From: Rhexocercosporidium sp. MPI-PUGE-AT-0058
Taxonomy: Eukaryota > Ascomycota > Leotiomycetes > Helotiales
Reading direction: 5' to 3'
Length of the DNA stretch: 64,000 nucleotides
NCBI GenBank assembly: GCA_020746875.1
Contig: JAGTJL010000001.1
Location: forward strand, 3,410,001 to 3,474,000
A program made the translations under genes and the position numbers. Within the stretch, counting starts at the first letter, position 1, and each line of letters begins with the position of its first letter. The notes under the pieces were generated by a model. It saw only the letters and a list, made by a program, of their open reading frames with translations, searched no databases and was not told where the DNA came from. This document shows positions 1 through 10,552 of the stretch, piece after piece.

Positions 1-646
1 GTTACAAGCAATCTTACCGCTTCCGTCCTCTACATTGACGGACTGGATTCTCGGGAACCGGCATTTCAGGTACGAAAACTTGTTGATGTCTAGGGGTAAG
101 ACACCACGACTATCTACCATAAATACGCGTCTTGCCTATTAACTGTGCGCAGGCCATGTAAACCCGCCATCTTGGTGGTGGTCGCTCCAGCACTACCTCG
201 CATTCAATTTATTCGACGGTGAGCGCCACCAATGGCTCAACGACGCTGCCCGAAAGGAACACGAGCTCAAAGACACGCTCAAAGTCCATTTCACGGTTCC
301 GCTACTGAGGGAAGGGGCTGCGAAGAAGCGCATCGAAGTTGACTCGATGCCGAGAAAAGTCGAATTGTGGGATCGCATGGAACTTGCTTGGCAGGATCCA
401 ACGTACGAGGAAATCAAGCTGTGGAACCACTGGAAGAATGAAGCCGAGAGGTGGAAGCCGGACCGCCAAAGCCAATACGACGATATGGAAGACTGGGGGA
501 CTATCTTCGAGACACTCAACATGCAGGCTGTCTGGAGAGGTCGTCACGAACCGGTGGTCTTTCGCACGTTCAGCGAGATGCGGAAAAGGTCGAGGGATCT
601 TTGCGAGCTGTTTGGCGAGCCGTTTGAAAGACCCGAAGCAGAATGA
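1..646 (+). CDS. 3' end of an unrecognised protein-coding gene (partial)
   Basis: The gene enters from the left edge. Bases 1-69 read open in frame 1 and are followed by a GTACGA donor at 70. The terminal exon is open to a TGA at 644-646. The acceptor that keeps the frame is the CAG ending at 190, giving an intron of 121 bp and a last exon of 191-646. The closer CAG at 150-152 would put the join out of phase. The product is hydrophilic, rich in Trp, Glu and Arg, with a Trp-rich stretch around 'WDRMELAW' and 'WNHWKNEAERW'. It has no membrane segment. I recognise no family. The junction is the least certain part and the gene could also be a decayed copy. Confidence 0.5.
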
Positions 647-1552
647 AGGCCCAGTGCGAGGATATGTGAGGCTTACTCATCATGAGTACGCGGAAGGTTT
701 GTGGTCTGAGACACTCAATTCGTAATGTCATGATTGAGAGATGAGATGAGATTTTAGATCCTCTATAGCATGATGCTATTCCAGATGAAGGTACTTGCCA
801 CCGGGCACCGCCCCAGGCTTTCCTTTTTTACCTAGCCACACTATTTCTTAGTCTTACCGTCTTCATTTACGTGACCTCTACATTTCTACCCTCAAAAGCC
901 TTCCTAAAATAATCCACATTCAAGTCATAGGCTCTCACCATACGCCCTCATGTCCATCTCGCTGCTGCTACTGGAACCGTCAGCGCACAACGGCTGCCAC
1001 TCTAAATACTCGCTTTGAGAATTGTGACTCGTAAGGACGCCAGTTGCCTATGTGCCGCCAGTGTTCGGCCATGGGTTAACCACCACGTCCCTAGCCAACA
1101 CTTCGAGTTCCATCCTTCAGTTAATGCGGCGTGCCCAAGATCGGCAGCCTAGCCACGGAGGCCAGACATCCTCCCGTCACGCCAGACTCTGCTTCCTTCG
1201 CGAGCCGCTCAGCTTCTCAGGCGCCCAAGTTCGTGAGTTTGTTGTGCATCGCGACTGCGATCGAGCACATGGCAACCACAGAACAGCAGGTAGGAGCCAA
1301 AACCCGAGCTTAAGGCCATGTGTCACATCCGGCGATTGTTGCCGTGAACCGTATCGATGTCAAGCAGGCCTGGACGATTGGCGGATAGTGAGATGGCATT
1401 ATAATAGTGCCAGAACCTCCCTCCTGTGAATGATCTTGCTTCTCGCTCAGCGATCGCTCCGCGGTTGCTCCCTCAGATGGTGCAAGCGTTCCTTCTGGCA
1501 CCTCTCCTTTGGGAGCGCTTTCTCTTCTTACCTCAGCTCCATTTCGCTGCCA
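647..1552. other. intergenic stretch, no supported gene
   Basis: Short open frames occur on both strands but none has a good start, splice pattern or recognisable motif. I see no RNA gene here. Confidence 0.5.
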
Positions 1553-2015
1553 CTTGGGCGAGGTAGTGCAGGCGTCTTTGTCACCCGCCCCCCCTTTGTG
1601 ATCTCTTCCGCACCTCGCTGCTTGATCGTCTTGGTAGCTTCTCGCTCTTCAACTGCTCCTTAGGCGAGGTAGTGCAGGCATCTTTGTCACCACGCCCCCT
1701 TTGTGATCTCTTCCGCACCCCGCTACTCGATCGCCTTGCTGGCTTCTCGCTCTTCGACTGCCCCTTGGGCGAGGTGGTGCCGGCGTCTTGGACAAAGTGC
1801 ACCTTCCGTGATTTATTCGACTCTTTGCTCTGAGATCTCGTCGGGTTCTCCTTAAAGGTGCCCTCGGGGATAAGGCTGTGGCTGGCGCTGAGATCCGATT
1901 GAGCGTTGGTCGCCCGCGAAGGAGTCGTGTTACTTGCAAGGCTCGGTAGCGACTGCGATGCTGATGCTAAAGTCCGCATAGGTAGACTTGGAAATGCCCT
2001 AGCTGCTTTGAGCAA
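1310..2015 (-). pseudogene. possible repeat-containing basic ORF, frame-broken
   Basis: On the minus strand an open frame runs from a stop near 2025 down to a TGA at 1581. It contains two copies of a 35-residue unit with the theme 'RRSSSxVRKRSQRG'. Ignoring one base in the G7 run at about 1583-1590, the frame continues from 1580 to a TAA at 1310. No ATG sits at the upstream end; the first in-frame ATG is within 'PMRTLASASQ'. The peptide is low-complexity and basic, without a known domain. It may be an exon of a larger gene, a decayed gene, or a chance ORF over a tandem repeat. I cannot decide from sequence alone. Confidence 0.25.
1553..1800. repeat. tandem repeat, period 105-106 bp, about 2.3 copies
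   Basis: The phrase CTTGGGCGAGGTAGTGCAGG recurs, with small changes, at 1553, 1659 and 1764. The spacings are 106 and 105 bp. A more degraded partial copy may lie around 1430-1470. The period of 105 equals 35 codons, and on the minus strand the unit encodes a basic Lys/Arg/Ser-rich peptide. The first unit has one extra base in a run of seven C, which shifts the minus-strand frame. Confidence 0.85.
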
Positions 2016-2180
2016 TGCAGTCTAAAGCTGTTTAGCGTGGTATGTAAGGCAAGCTGAAACGTAAACTGACCATGACGACGGCACGAGAGAAGACTTAGGG
2101 TCTCCCGTGGCGGAGATTAGGTTGTAGTATCTAGAGAAAATATAATCGTGGAGGGTGGGAATTCACAGCCAGATGAACTC

Positions 2181-2530
2181 TACTGTACTGTACTGTAGAG
2201 CGCAAAGAGAGAAGAAGTGAAAGCCAGAAGTGAAAAGTCGGAGGTTTGTTCCGCAGAAGTACTTCCCAAGGATCTCTAACGTAATCGGAGGATGTCGGGA
2301 AACGGGAATTTTCCGGTAAGGTACCAGGCAGCCACAAACGTCAGCAGCCACAAATTGTGTTACAATTTTACCGAGATTACTATGACCACACCGCCGCTAA
2401 CCAGGATCCTTGATCGCTTGATTGGAAGAGGTATCAACCCGTGTGGCGACGTCGTATGACACAGCGCGCCCCGGCCGCCACAAGACTGAGAATAACGTTT
2501 TTGCATTATAATAAAACCTAGATATCTATA
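2181..2530 (+). repeat. left arm of the long inverted repeat
   Basis: It pairs with 4590-5040 on the opposite strand. The outer tip consists of overlapping TACTGTAC units. The arm is about 350 bp, shorter than the right arm, which has extra bases near 4680-4740. Confidence 0.65.
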
Positions 2531-2769
2531 TCTAATCGTTTTATGAGTTTAAAAGGTCGAAAAAGCTTGATGGTGGTGTTACGAGTCGAGGGGTCTATTA
2601 TAGTGTCAAAAGAGGGCCTTCTGTAAATTCAAGGGGGCGGCGATAATGCAGTAATAATTTTCGGAATTAATAAGTCAGGAGCGTTCGGGAGAGGTATATA
2701 ATAAAACTGAAATAAAAATAAATACAAATTTTTATACGTTCACAGAAATTTATTCGCTTGAACTCGAAG

Positions 2770-2929
2770 TGTAACGACGCAAGAGCCTTAGACGTGAAGA
2801 TAGACTTAATACTTAGAATACAAAAACTACAGAGCTATTGTACAAGAGGGAGCCATATATATAAGGAGTCGGAGGGGAGTCGGACCTGTTCCGGACCCCT
2901 AACCTAGCCAAAGCATACTTGTCGTTACA
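2770..2929 (-). repeat. LTR, left copy (3' LTR of the minus-strand element)
   Basis: 160 bp, TGTAACGAC...GTCGTTACA, flanked on the outside by CGAAG. It lies next to the polypurine tract at 2930-2939. Confidence 0.92.
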
Positions 2930-2939
2930 CTACCCCCTC
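2930..2939 (-). other. polypurine tract of the LTR element
   Basis: Read on the minus strand this is GAGGGGGTAG directly before the LTR. In LTR retroelements this is the plus-strand priming site, so it fixes the transcription direction. Confidence 0.6.
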
Positions 2940-2967
2940 AGGAAACCGAAGCTCGTCCTCGTGCTTC

Positions 2968-4200
2968 TTACCTTTCCCACTCTTCTTCTGAATTAATTCT
3001 ATTATCGTATTTATACTTTAAGAGAGTATCAAGTACGGCATCGATTCCCATAATATCTACTTCTCGTTCTAATTCTTTCAATTGTAAAGCTACGTCACCT
3101 GTGGGCTGACGTTGCTTATGGACCGGTAGGCGTGACCGTATAGGATTAGAAACTATACGATTAATTTGAGTAGGCTGAAATCGCATAGTTGATTGAATTG
3201 AGTGTATTTAAACTAGAGAATCTGGCCGTGGCGGTACAGGACAAACGGAGACGTAATGATCAATCGATCCGCATCGGAAACAGCGGGAGCGATCGATACT
3301 TGACGGAGAAGAGGAGCGAGAGGCTACGTTAATAGCGTTAATAGCGGAAAGGTTCATTTTGTCGGCTTTTTGAGGGTCGTATAAAGAGCGATGCTGATTC
3401 GGACCTAATCCGGAGTGGTTTCCGGAGGTGTGTGCAACCGTAGGTGCCGCAAAAGTCGATTGAGAGGCGTATCTCTTGCAAAGGGAGACGAATTCCAAGT
3501 ACTTTAAAGGAGTAGTGCCTGAAACATCGTGCTTTTAAAGCTTCCGCTTAAGATATTCGGAAAGGCATGGCCGTAACGTGTCGATTTTCCTTTTATCGTC
3601 TTAATTCCACCCTCCTGCTTCGCCGAGCGTTACTTTAAAGGAAATCAAGAACCCGTGGAAGCTACCGGTTTAAGCTAGCTTATGGAGCTTTGTCTTCGCA
3701 CGCTGTACCTTGTTTTCGACTCCATTATGCCTATTAAGCTAATCTAGGATCGCATGATAATCGTATATAAAAGTAAGGTTCGCGTGCTTTAGGAGCTCTA
3801 GGCAAAGGGCAGCCGGTCCAGAGTCAAGTCGGAGGTAAACGTACGCAAATTGAGCTTGCGCATCTCCAATTGCTTCACCATCGACGCCGAGCACGAGCTG
3901 AAGCTGCGCTAGCCAAGTGTCGTAGTGTAATTATGTGCCGTCAAACTTTAGAGGGTCCGGGAGTTGTCGTTTCGGCTTCTTTAGAGACGTTTCGGATCGG
4001 TTTCGGACTTAATCCTGAATTGAGGTTAAAGAGCTTTGTAAAGAAGTGATTGTTAAAGAGAGAGCATCGATTTAGGAGTCTCTGTGAGCAAGCTCGTCAG
4101 TAAATTGCTGGCGGAGAGCTTGTAGTTATTATTGAAAGTCTATAATAAAGAAAGGAATCAAGGAGGAAGGTTTGATTTTAAAGTGTTATGTAGTACTGGA
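2968..4200 (-). pseudogene. retrotransposon Gag, about 410 codons, with 11 in-frame stops
   Basis: One minus-strand frame reads as a Ty3/Gypsy-type Gag from about 4200 to 2968. Visible marks in order are a glutamine-rich N-terminal helix region near 4080-4140, 'PDPLKFDG' at 3960-3937 followed by 'WLAQL', a 'FIYDYHAILD' stretch near 3770, and a CX2CX4HX4C zinc knuckle ('CFRCGSIDHYVSVC') near 3270. The frame holds eleven stops, ten TAA and one TAG, and no TGA. Each is one C-to-T change from CAA or CAG, the CpA-to-TpA change typical of repeat-induced point mutation. The last stop (3208-3210) separates the zinc knuckle from a 72-codon basic, coiled-coil-like tail. Gag as written cannot be made as one chain. 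Confidence 0.8.
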
Positions 4201-4379
4201 GGTAACGGGCCAGATACGGAGGAGTCGTATGCAGGTAAAAATGCGTGTAGAGAGTAAAGGTAAGTAGGTGGTATCGACGATAGAATTAATGACTCTAATC
4301 CAATCGAGCAGCAGAAGAAACAACAGTAGCGGCGGCAGCAGCAGATACTCTAGACGCACGTAGAGGAGTTTTTATATAA

Positions 4380-4539
4380 TGTAACGACGCAAGAGCCTTA
4401 GACGTGAAGATAGACTTAATACTTAGAATACAAAAACTACAGAGCTATTGTATAAGAGGGAGCCATATATATAAGGAGTCGGAGGGGAGTCGGACCTGTT
4501 CCGGACCCCTGACCTAGCCAAAGCATACTTGTCGTTACA
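4380..4539 (-). repeat. LTR, right copy (5' LTR of the minus-strand element)
   Basis: 160 bp, nearly identical to 2770-2929, flanked on the outside by CGAAG at 4540-4544. Confidence 0.92.
4463..4475 (-). promoter_or_regulatory. TATA-like box in the promoter LTR
   Basis: On the minus strand the LTR holds CCTTATATATATG upstream of the gag frame. It is the natural candidate for the element's core promoter. The same sequence is at 2853-2865 in the other LTR. Confidence 0.45.
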
Positions 4540-4589
4540 CGAAGTACCTACGTTTTGTCTCGTTACACAGTGCGTCTCGGCACGTAGGG

Positions 4590-5040
4590 ATAGACGTTAG
4601 ATATTTAGGCTTTATTATAAGTTAAAAGCTATTACCACAATTATAGCAGCCAGGTCGTGTTATATCATAAGACGTCGCCACATGGGCTGATACTAATAGC
4701 CGGTCCACCTCCTGTATACTCGGGGACTCGCTTACATCTAGTCAAGCGATCAAGGATCGTGGTCATGGTGGTATAGTTACAGTAACCTCGGTTAAATTCT
4801 AATAAAATTTGCAGCTGCTCAGCGTGTAGCTAGGAAGTTTGTGGCTGCGCGTACTTCTACCTTGCCAGAAAATTTCTGTTTCCCGACATCCTCCGATTAA
4901 GTCAAATCAAAAAGTGGCTTTAGTGTGGATCTAACGAAATCGGCCGTCCCCTTGTAGGGAAATGCTTCAAAGTTCCGACTCTTCACTTCCTCTTTCACTT
5001 TTTCTCTCTTTGCGCTCTACAGTACAGTACTGTACAGTAC
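4590..5040 (-). repeat. right arm of the long inverted repeat
   Basis: It is the reverse complement of 2181-2530 with substitutions and a few insertions. The outer tip at 5019-5040 is again made of GTACAGTACTGTAC units. Confidence 0.65.
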
Positions 5041-5482
5041 CTAGACAAACCTCTTGGATTTTTAGCCACAGCCTCTAAGGAGAATCCGCTCATGTTACAA
5101 CATTGCTGACGAACTCGAAGATGGCTTTATGGATGACAGAGTCTGTGAGAGAAGCACGATATCAGCACGCAAGACAAAGATGGCCCGACAAGGACTTTAA
5201 GACCAGTTCAGATGGTAACAACATCGCGCGACGTTAAGAGGCAACACTTCCCAAGACACAGAATAAAGGCACGACGACGGCGAACACAACGATGGCGGCA
5301 CAAGCATGGAACTTTAGCATTCTTTCCATGTAGAGCCTCGCCGCTCTCCAGCCGGAACAATCAAGTGTTCCTCATCTGTAAATGAGACATCCTAGTATCG
5401 CATTCGCCGACGGACATGGCTATCCGAACCTTGAAACCTTTTGGCTCATACACTACCAAATTACGGGGAAATTTGTCAGTGA
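5041..5482. other. intergenic stretch, no feature seen
   Basis: It lies between the inverted-repeat element and the 3' end of the HET pseudogene. I see no ORF or repeat worth naming. Confidence 0.5.
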
Positions 5483-7561
5483 TCATACTAGGGTGATGCT
5501 CTGCGATTCCAAACCCCAATCATCAGCTTCTCCATCCATGACGCCATGAAGATATGCCTCTCCAACTAGTCGATAAAATCCGGCTTGGGGACCGTCACCA
5601 CATTCTCGGATCAGATATGGCACAGTTGCCCCGTCGAAAATGCACACCTTGTCGCCAGGCACGACCTGGCCTTACAGGAAGCCGAACCTTTTGCCTGTGC
5701 TAGTGAAAATGCGATGGTTTTGTTGTACAAATCTCAGCTGAGTAAAAGCTGCCCTCGCCTTTTGGTCACCGTAGAACTTTGTCAACGCTTCGTTCAATTC
5801 CGTAATTTTTTCCTGCAGAGGCTCTATTTCGGCTTCAGTAGAACGATCGAGGAACTTCGCCCATGCGTCAGCATTGTGCGGTCCTAAGAGCGTGTCATAT
5901 CTGTACAGTTCCTGTCAATGAACGGACTGATGCCAGCGTCAAGCCCCCCCCACCTCTCCAAAACAAAATGTCGGAAAGTTATTTCTCTATAAGTTGAATC
6001 AAGCTGCACTTACATGTCGATATCCAGAGCCTGGCACGGTTTGAGTATAGCGGCCAAATGGGACATGAAATTAAGAAAGTCGTTAGGGGTGAGCTTAGTG
6101 GCCCTCCTTTCAGTTATAGTGACATTGCCAGACAGAGTGTTCCAGTAGATCTTCTGCACGGCTGCTGTGGTCTCCTTTCTTCCTCCAGGGAATTGGTCTT
6201 CCAGCTCTCGCCTGACCGGATCAAATAGGTTATTCGCTTGTGATTCCCATTCATGGATTTTGGCCATTGCGGACAAGATTCCTAGGAGTGTTTCGTCAAC
6301 GCTGACGTCGAAAACTTGCCCAAGTTGGTCAACCGAGTCGATTACAGTAGCATGGATGATTATTTCGCGTAAATTGCGGCCTTCCATTGTTCTCCTTTCT
6401 TTTCTACTCACCCTATATTCGTCAGGCTCCAAGCCCGATATTGACCTGTCTCGTAGCAGCCGGGTATGATGCAAGTCTGGACACCACGATGGTAGGTCTG
6501 AATGTGCTTGTTTGGGAATGGCGCTACTAAACAAGCTCCACCAGCTAAGCCAAAGCGCCTCAGGCCGATGTAATATCGACTGCATGAATTTGCAGTAAAG
6601 GTCCGCCAGAGAAATTTCTTCGTCGAAGTTGAACGAGCTTCCAGGCTCATCGAGGATGCCTTCAAGACCCAAAACTCTATCTCGGGGGTCAGTGCAGAAT
6701 TGTAGCAAAACAAGGTCACAGAAAGAGACAAGATGAGAGAAAAAGTTCCTGATATTGGCCTGATACCGTTCTCGACAGGCAAAAACCTTTCTTTTAGTCT
6801 CGAATTCCCCGACAAGTAATTTGGTTGAGGCTATTGTCGCTCTCGTCAAATGTCTCGCGGGTTTGAGGGCGTCGGCGAGTGTTTTCCAGGCAACGACATG
6901 TCGTCCTACCAATACCTCTACCTCCCGGGCTAAGGGGCATTCTTGCGCGATCCAGAGTCGTCGATACCACGGGTGTGATAGTATTCTCTGAAGAGTCGGC
7001 CATGCTGGTGATTTTACTGGAGGCAGTCTAAGGTCTTTCAGGTGATCAAGATTCAAGGTTTCATCTTCAGCTCGCATTTTCATGAGGTATTCGAGTCTTT
7101 CCATCTGTGGGAGTATTAATTCCACGGCTTCAGTAGCACCAGGCTCCTCTACCGGTCCAAGCCAAACCCAGACACGTGATGCCCTTTTGTAGATTTTGGA
7201 CATGAGACGTATCTGTTCCATTTTTTCGGAATCGTTCTATTGTTCAATGCAAACGGCATCGATCCACAAAGGCATAGATAATGGACGTCGTGCGAGGAAT
7301 GGTAAGGCCTCGAATAGATTGTGGTGTACTTGCAGCCGTCTCCCGTCGCAAACGATTGAATAGGTTGTAGAAGAGCTCACCCCAGGTGTAGGAGAGTGCT
7401 TCGTAACCAAGCGCATCATCCGAACCGTCTTCTGATAGATGCATCAGGCTTAGGGACCAGGTTATCTGTTGGCCTTCATCTGGAGGCAAGGTTGGAGAGA
7501 GGACGCGGATATGGCGTGCCGGCAGAGGCTCATAGATGTAGGGAGGCAAACATTCTGCCAT
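5483..7561 (-). pseudogene. HET-domain (heterokaryon incompatibility) gene, broken
   Basis: The frame starts at the ATG at 7559-7561 with a typical HET N-terminus and reaches 'YEALSYTWG'. Near 7375-7381 the reading frame shifts: the expected continuation 'IVCDGRRLQVHHNLFEAL' lies in another frame. That frame reaches 'LWIDAVCIEQ' and then a TAG at 7237-7239. Directly after the stop, the same frame continues with 'EKMEQIRLMSKIYKRA' and 'VWVWLG', and runs open to a TAA at 6010. A further exon of about 5911-5483 encodes the usual HET C-terminal end ('GDKVCIFDGATVPYLIREC', 'GFYRLVGEAYLHGVMDGEA'), interrupted by a TAA at 5672-5674. The simplest splice between these two blocks is also out of phase. 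Frameshift, nonsense codons and a bad junction together support a pseudogene. The family triggers non-self recognition cell death in fungi. Confidence 0.85.
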
Positions 7562-8612
7562 ATTTTAAAACGTTGATTGAGAAAGATGCTGATTTTGGGA
7601 GGAGTTAATGAGAAGAAAGATAGAGTTGGAAGAGCTGGGCGTAAGAATACTGTACTGAGTCCACGCTGTGGCATCTCCATCAGGACAAACATGCCCGTCA
7701 TACGATAACGATTGTAGCCTAAGAAAATATAGCAAGCCCGGGCGTGAACATTGTAAATTTTATTTCAGCTAATATTCATTACTGGGCTTTGAAACACGTA
7801 GACCCTCCCATCGCACCTGCGTAGCTCTTAGACAGTATCCTTTTTCTCTTCGAGTATCTTTTCTAAAATTTGGAGCTATAATATTTCGTGATAATACCTT
7901 TCCTCAAATGCTCCGAATTTTGAAACGACTTTAATAGTCGCTATTAAACAGGGGAAAGCGGAAGCGGCAATCGGTGGCGTGATTGAAACTATCGACAGTA
8001 TAATCAACCTTAGTCTTTTTCTGTGTATTTTAAGTAGTCTCCTGAAGGAGAAATAGTTAAAGAAAGTATTATATTAATAACAGCTTTATAGACTTATTAA
8101 GAAAAAGCATGTGATTCAAAAACTATAGATTTGTCTCGTTACAATGTGCGTCTCGCTACACTGGGACAGACCTTAATTAGTGGGCTTTGGCGGTGGGACG
8201 ATGGAGCTTGAGAATATTTAAGCTTCCGTCCGTCCAAAAAGGGAAAAAAAAATGACCGAAACAAACCGAGAACTTTCGATGTGAATTATGTTAGTGATAG
8301 GAATCTCTACCATGGCAAACTCTTTCTAGTCTTTTTAGTTCTTGAGATCCGAGGTAAAGTAAGGCGAACTATGTCCGGGAATCAGAATGACCGTTAGAAG
8401 GCGTTGTGTGTTATTTATGCTCTACCTTGCTTCCGTATTCAGAAAACGAATTGAGCCAGCTTCTGAATTCCCATACAACCTTACTGAATGTTAAAAAATA
8501 AAATAATGAGGAACAATTCTGATAGCTGATAGCAAATGAATCCAGAATTCGAAGCCACGAGATGGTCAAGGCAAAAAGAGAACATATTTCTCATCCGACA
8601 ATCTCCACTAAT
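7562..8612. other. AT-rich intergenic spacer between two HET genes
   Basis: The centre, about 7740-8200, is AT-rich and has no coding signal. A short perfect inverted repeat, TTTAATAG-TCG-CTATTAAA, lies near 7930-7948. A fragment related to the 4.5-kb repeat lies at 8130-8175. Confidence 0.5.
8130..8175 (+). repeat. fragment related to the repeat at 4550-4600
   Basis: TTTGTCTCGTTACA followed after a few bases by GTGCGTCTCG is shared with 4554-4580. It suggests a solo or decayed copy of the same repeat family inside the HET spacer. Confidence 0.5.
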
Positions 8613-10552
8613 TCATCTAGTCAAAAGTTGCAAGGTCGCAACATCAACATAAAAACTCATCCCATTCATCCTCGCCGGGAACTCCTCCTCATTAGGCACA
8701 AAGTACTTGAAGTTCTGGTTCGTTTCATCATTAAGTCGCATGCCACAAGATCCCTCCCGAATGAAAACCAATGCCCGTCCGACAAAAAGAAACTTGTCAC
8801 CCTCTCGACGGATGACAGCAGCGACATCACAGTTCAAGAAATGGCAGATCATATCTCCGGCTTTGGTTTCTGAGGGTACGAGACCCATCATGCCTGATTT
8901 GCTGAGAAAGAGTTGCATGTTTCCGGGACGCTGGACTTCGAGGCTGTTGCGCCTGATGGGATGTCGACCGTGAGCTCCAGCGAGTATGCCCCCATCACTA
9001 CTTGACGTGTCAGCACTGGTTTCATCTAATTTTTCAAAGGCTAGAAGTTATATTTGGAATCGGCCTTTGGAGCATAAAGAAATCATGTCACGAAAGATAC
9101 TAACCTGACTTGCGCCTCGTCACGGGCTTCATATGGAAGAGGATCCCAACTCATCATCCCATACGAGATCCGGCTGCTGAATGACAGTACTCTTTGCTTA
9201 TCAGCGTCATCAATTGTAGTGAGACCTTGCTGAAGAATGGCAGTCCTTCTCAAAGTCCTGTTGGGTCGGTAGTGGTAAGAAGGCAGGCCACGAAATTCAT
9301 CGGCTACCTCCGTTGCTGAAAGATGCTCACTGTAGGGATGGAGATGCGTGATAGTTCCTCCCATGAGACCTTGGATAAGAGTCACCCCCGGAGCTACCGA
9401 CCTCGAAACGGGCAAAGAAGCGGACAGAGCCTCCAAAACATCTCTTTCAATGTCCCTCGAGACATCGCCAAGATTCCTCTGCACGCACTGGCTGATCCGG
9501 ACGATAGACTTGGGAAATTCGAGATATCGTCGCCCAAGTGGCGTCTTTGATTCATAGTCGGGAAGCATGAACCAGACGACATCGACCCAGAGTTCGAAGA
9601 GCGATTTCTTGTAATCAGCAACGAGTGTTTCGCGAGATGAATGATCGATTAACCCGAGGATTGCAAAGATCTTGTCCTTTGGCTCTTTGCACCGAGCTTG
9701 CTCGAAAGCTTCAAGAAGGAACTGCAGACTGTGTACTTTGGTTCGCTGACTGCGAAGCTTGGCATAAGTCACCGCCAGACTTTGCCCGATCGAGGTTACC
9801 AGCTGCACTCCAGCGGCGAACTCATTTCGTAAGTCGCTAGGTCGAACGATTTCAAGGCAGACTGCTTGGAACTTGTCCCAGTCTAAAGTCTTGTCACCAC
9901 ACTGGATCACGCATCGACTTGCAAGAGCGATTTCCTGGATGATCCATCGTCTAGTCCAGTACCGACGATTGCAGAAATGGGCGAGAGCTTCCCATTTGCA
10001 CTTGTTCGTTGGATCGTTGGTGAGCCGGTGCATTGGATATTTGCGCATCTCAGCGTCGTTATCTGGCCCATCTGGAAACACCTCCTCGTAAATCTTCTCA
10101 ACGAAGGACATCGCCAACAAGCTCCCCCCGTCGGAATCCAAGCCAACCCAGGTGATAACGCGTTCAGCCTGGCCATAGATACCACACATCTGTTGTATCT
10201 GGGAGCCACGCTCTTCTATGTCCAGCTGATTGACACATATGGCGTCCACCCAAAGTATGCGAGTCTGGTTGACCTTCCGGAGAGCAAGAAGTGCGTGATA
10301 CAGATTCTCCTGGACCCAGACTTGGACATCATCTATCCAGATAGGATATCTCCGGTGCTGGTCTTCGCTCTTACCCCAAGCATACGACAGGGCTTCATAG
10401 CAATTGCTGCTACGCTCAAGCGAGGCTGGGACAAGCTGGCATTCGATTCTCATCGGCCTAGCAGCTGGAAGTAAACAGAGGAGACGGACATGGTTGGTTC
10501 TATGGAGGGGAAGGTAAGGATAGAGAATGTGGTTCGATGGTGTATTCGCCAT
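8613..10552 (-). CDS. HET-domain (heterokaryon incompatibility) protein, intact
   Basis: Two exons, 10552-9105 and 9000-8613, with an intron of 104 bp (GTTAGT donor, AAG acceptor), give 611 residues. The ATG at 10552 is the first in frame. The HET domain shows its usual three blocks: 'YEALSYAWG' at residues 52-60, 'WVDAICVNQ' at 101-109 with 'IYGQAERVITWVG' ending at 137, and 'RRYWTRRWIIQEIALA' at about 197-212. The exon-2 part carries the C-terminal block 'GLVPSETKAGDMIC' found at the end of many HET proteins. Members of the family act in non-self recognition and programmed cell death after hyphal fusion. It is cytosolic by appearance, without signal peptide or membrane span. The neighbour 5483-7561 is a dead member of the same family but not a close copy. 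Confidence 0.9.

Larger units (their letters stand above)
2770..4539 (-). mobile_element. complete gag-only LTR retrotransposon, minus orientation
   Basis: Two direct repeats of 160 bp (2770-2929 and 4380-4539) begin TGTAACGAC and end GTCGTTACA. They enclose 1450 bp. The five bases before the left repeat (2765-2769) and after the right repeat (4540-4544) are both CGAAG, a target-site duplication. A polypurine tract, read on the minus strand, abuts the LTR at 2930-2939, which sets the orientation as minus. The interior encodes only a Gag-like frame with a zinc knuckle. There is no space for protease, reverse transcriptase or integrase, so the element is non-autonomous. The two LTRs differ at only two sites that I see (2842 C versus 4452 T, and 2901 A versus 4511 G), both transitions. 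I found no typical TGG primer-binding site. Confidence 0.9.
2181..5040. mobile_element. element with long imperfect inverted repeats, interrupted by an LTR retrotransposon
   Basis: Sequence 2181-2530 recurs as its reverse complement at about 4590-5040. Both arms start with copies of TACTGTAC followed by GTAGAGCGCAAAGAGAGAA. They share the blocks CGGAGGATGTCGGGAAAC, GATCCTTGATCGCTTGA, TGTGGCGACGTC and TTATAATAAA. Many mismatches between the arms are C/T or G/A. Without the LTR insertion the interior is only about 285 bp and has no ORF, so the outer element would be a non-autonomous, MITE- or foldback-like unit of about 1.1 kb. I could not find a clear target duplication for it. Confidence 0.65.

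Noticed and set aside
6010..7221. Intact 403-residue HET protein starting at the internal Met
   Set aside because: That Met lies in the middle of the HET domain, right after the TAG; the first two HET blocks are upstream in broken frames.
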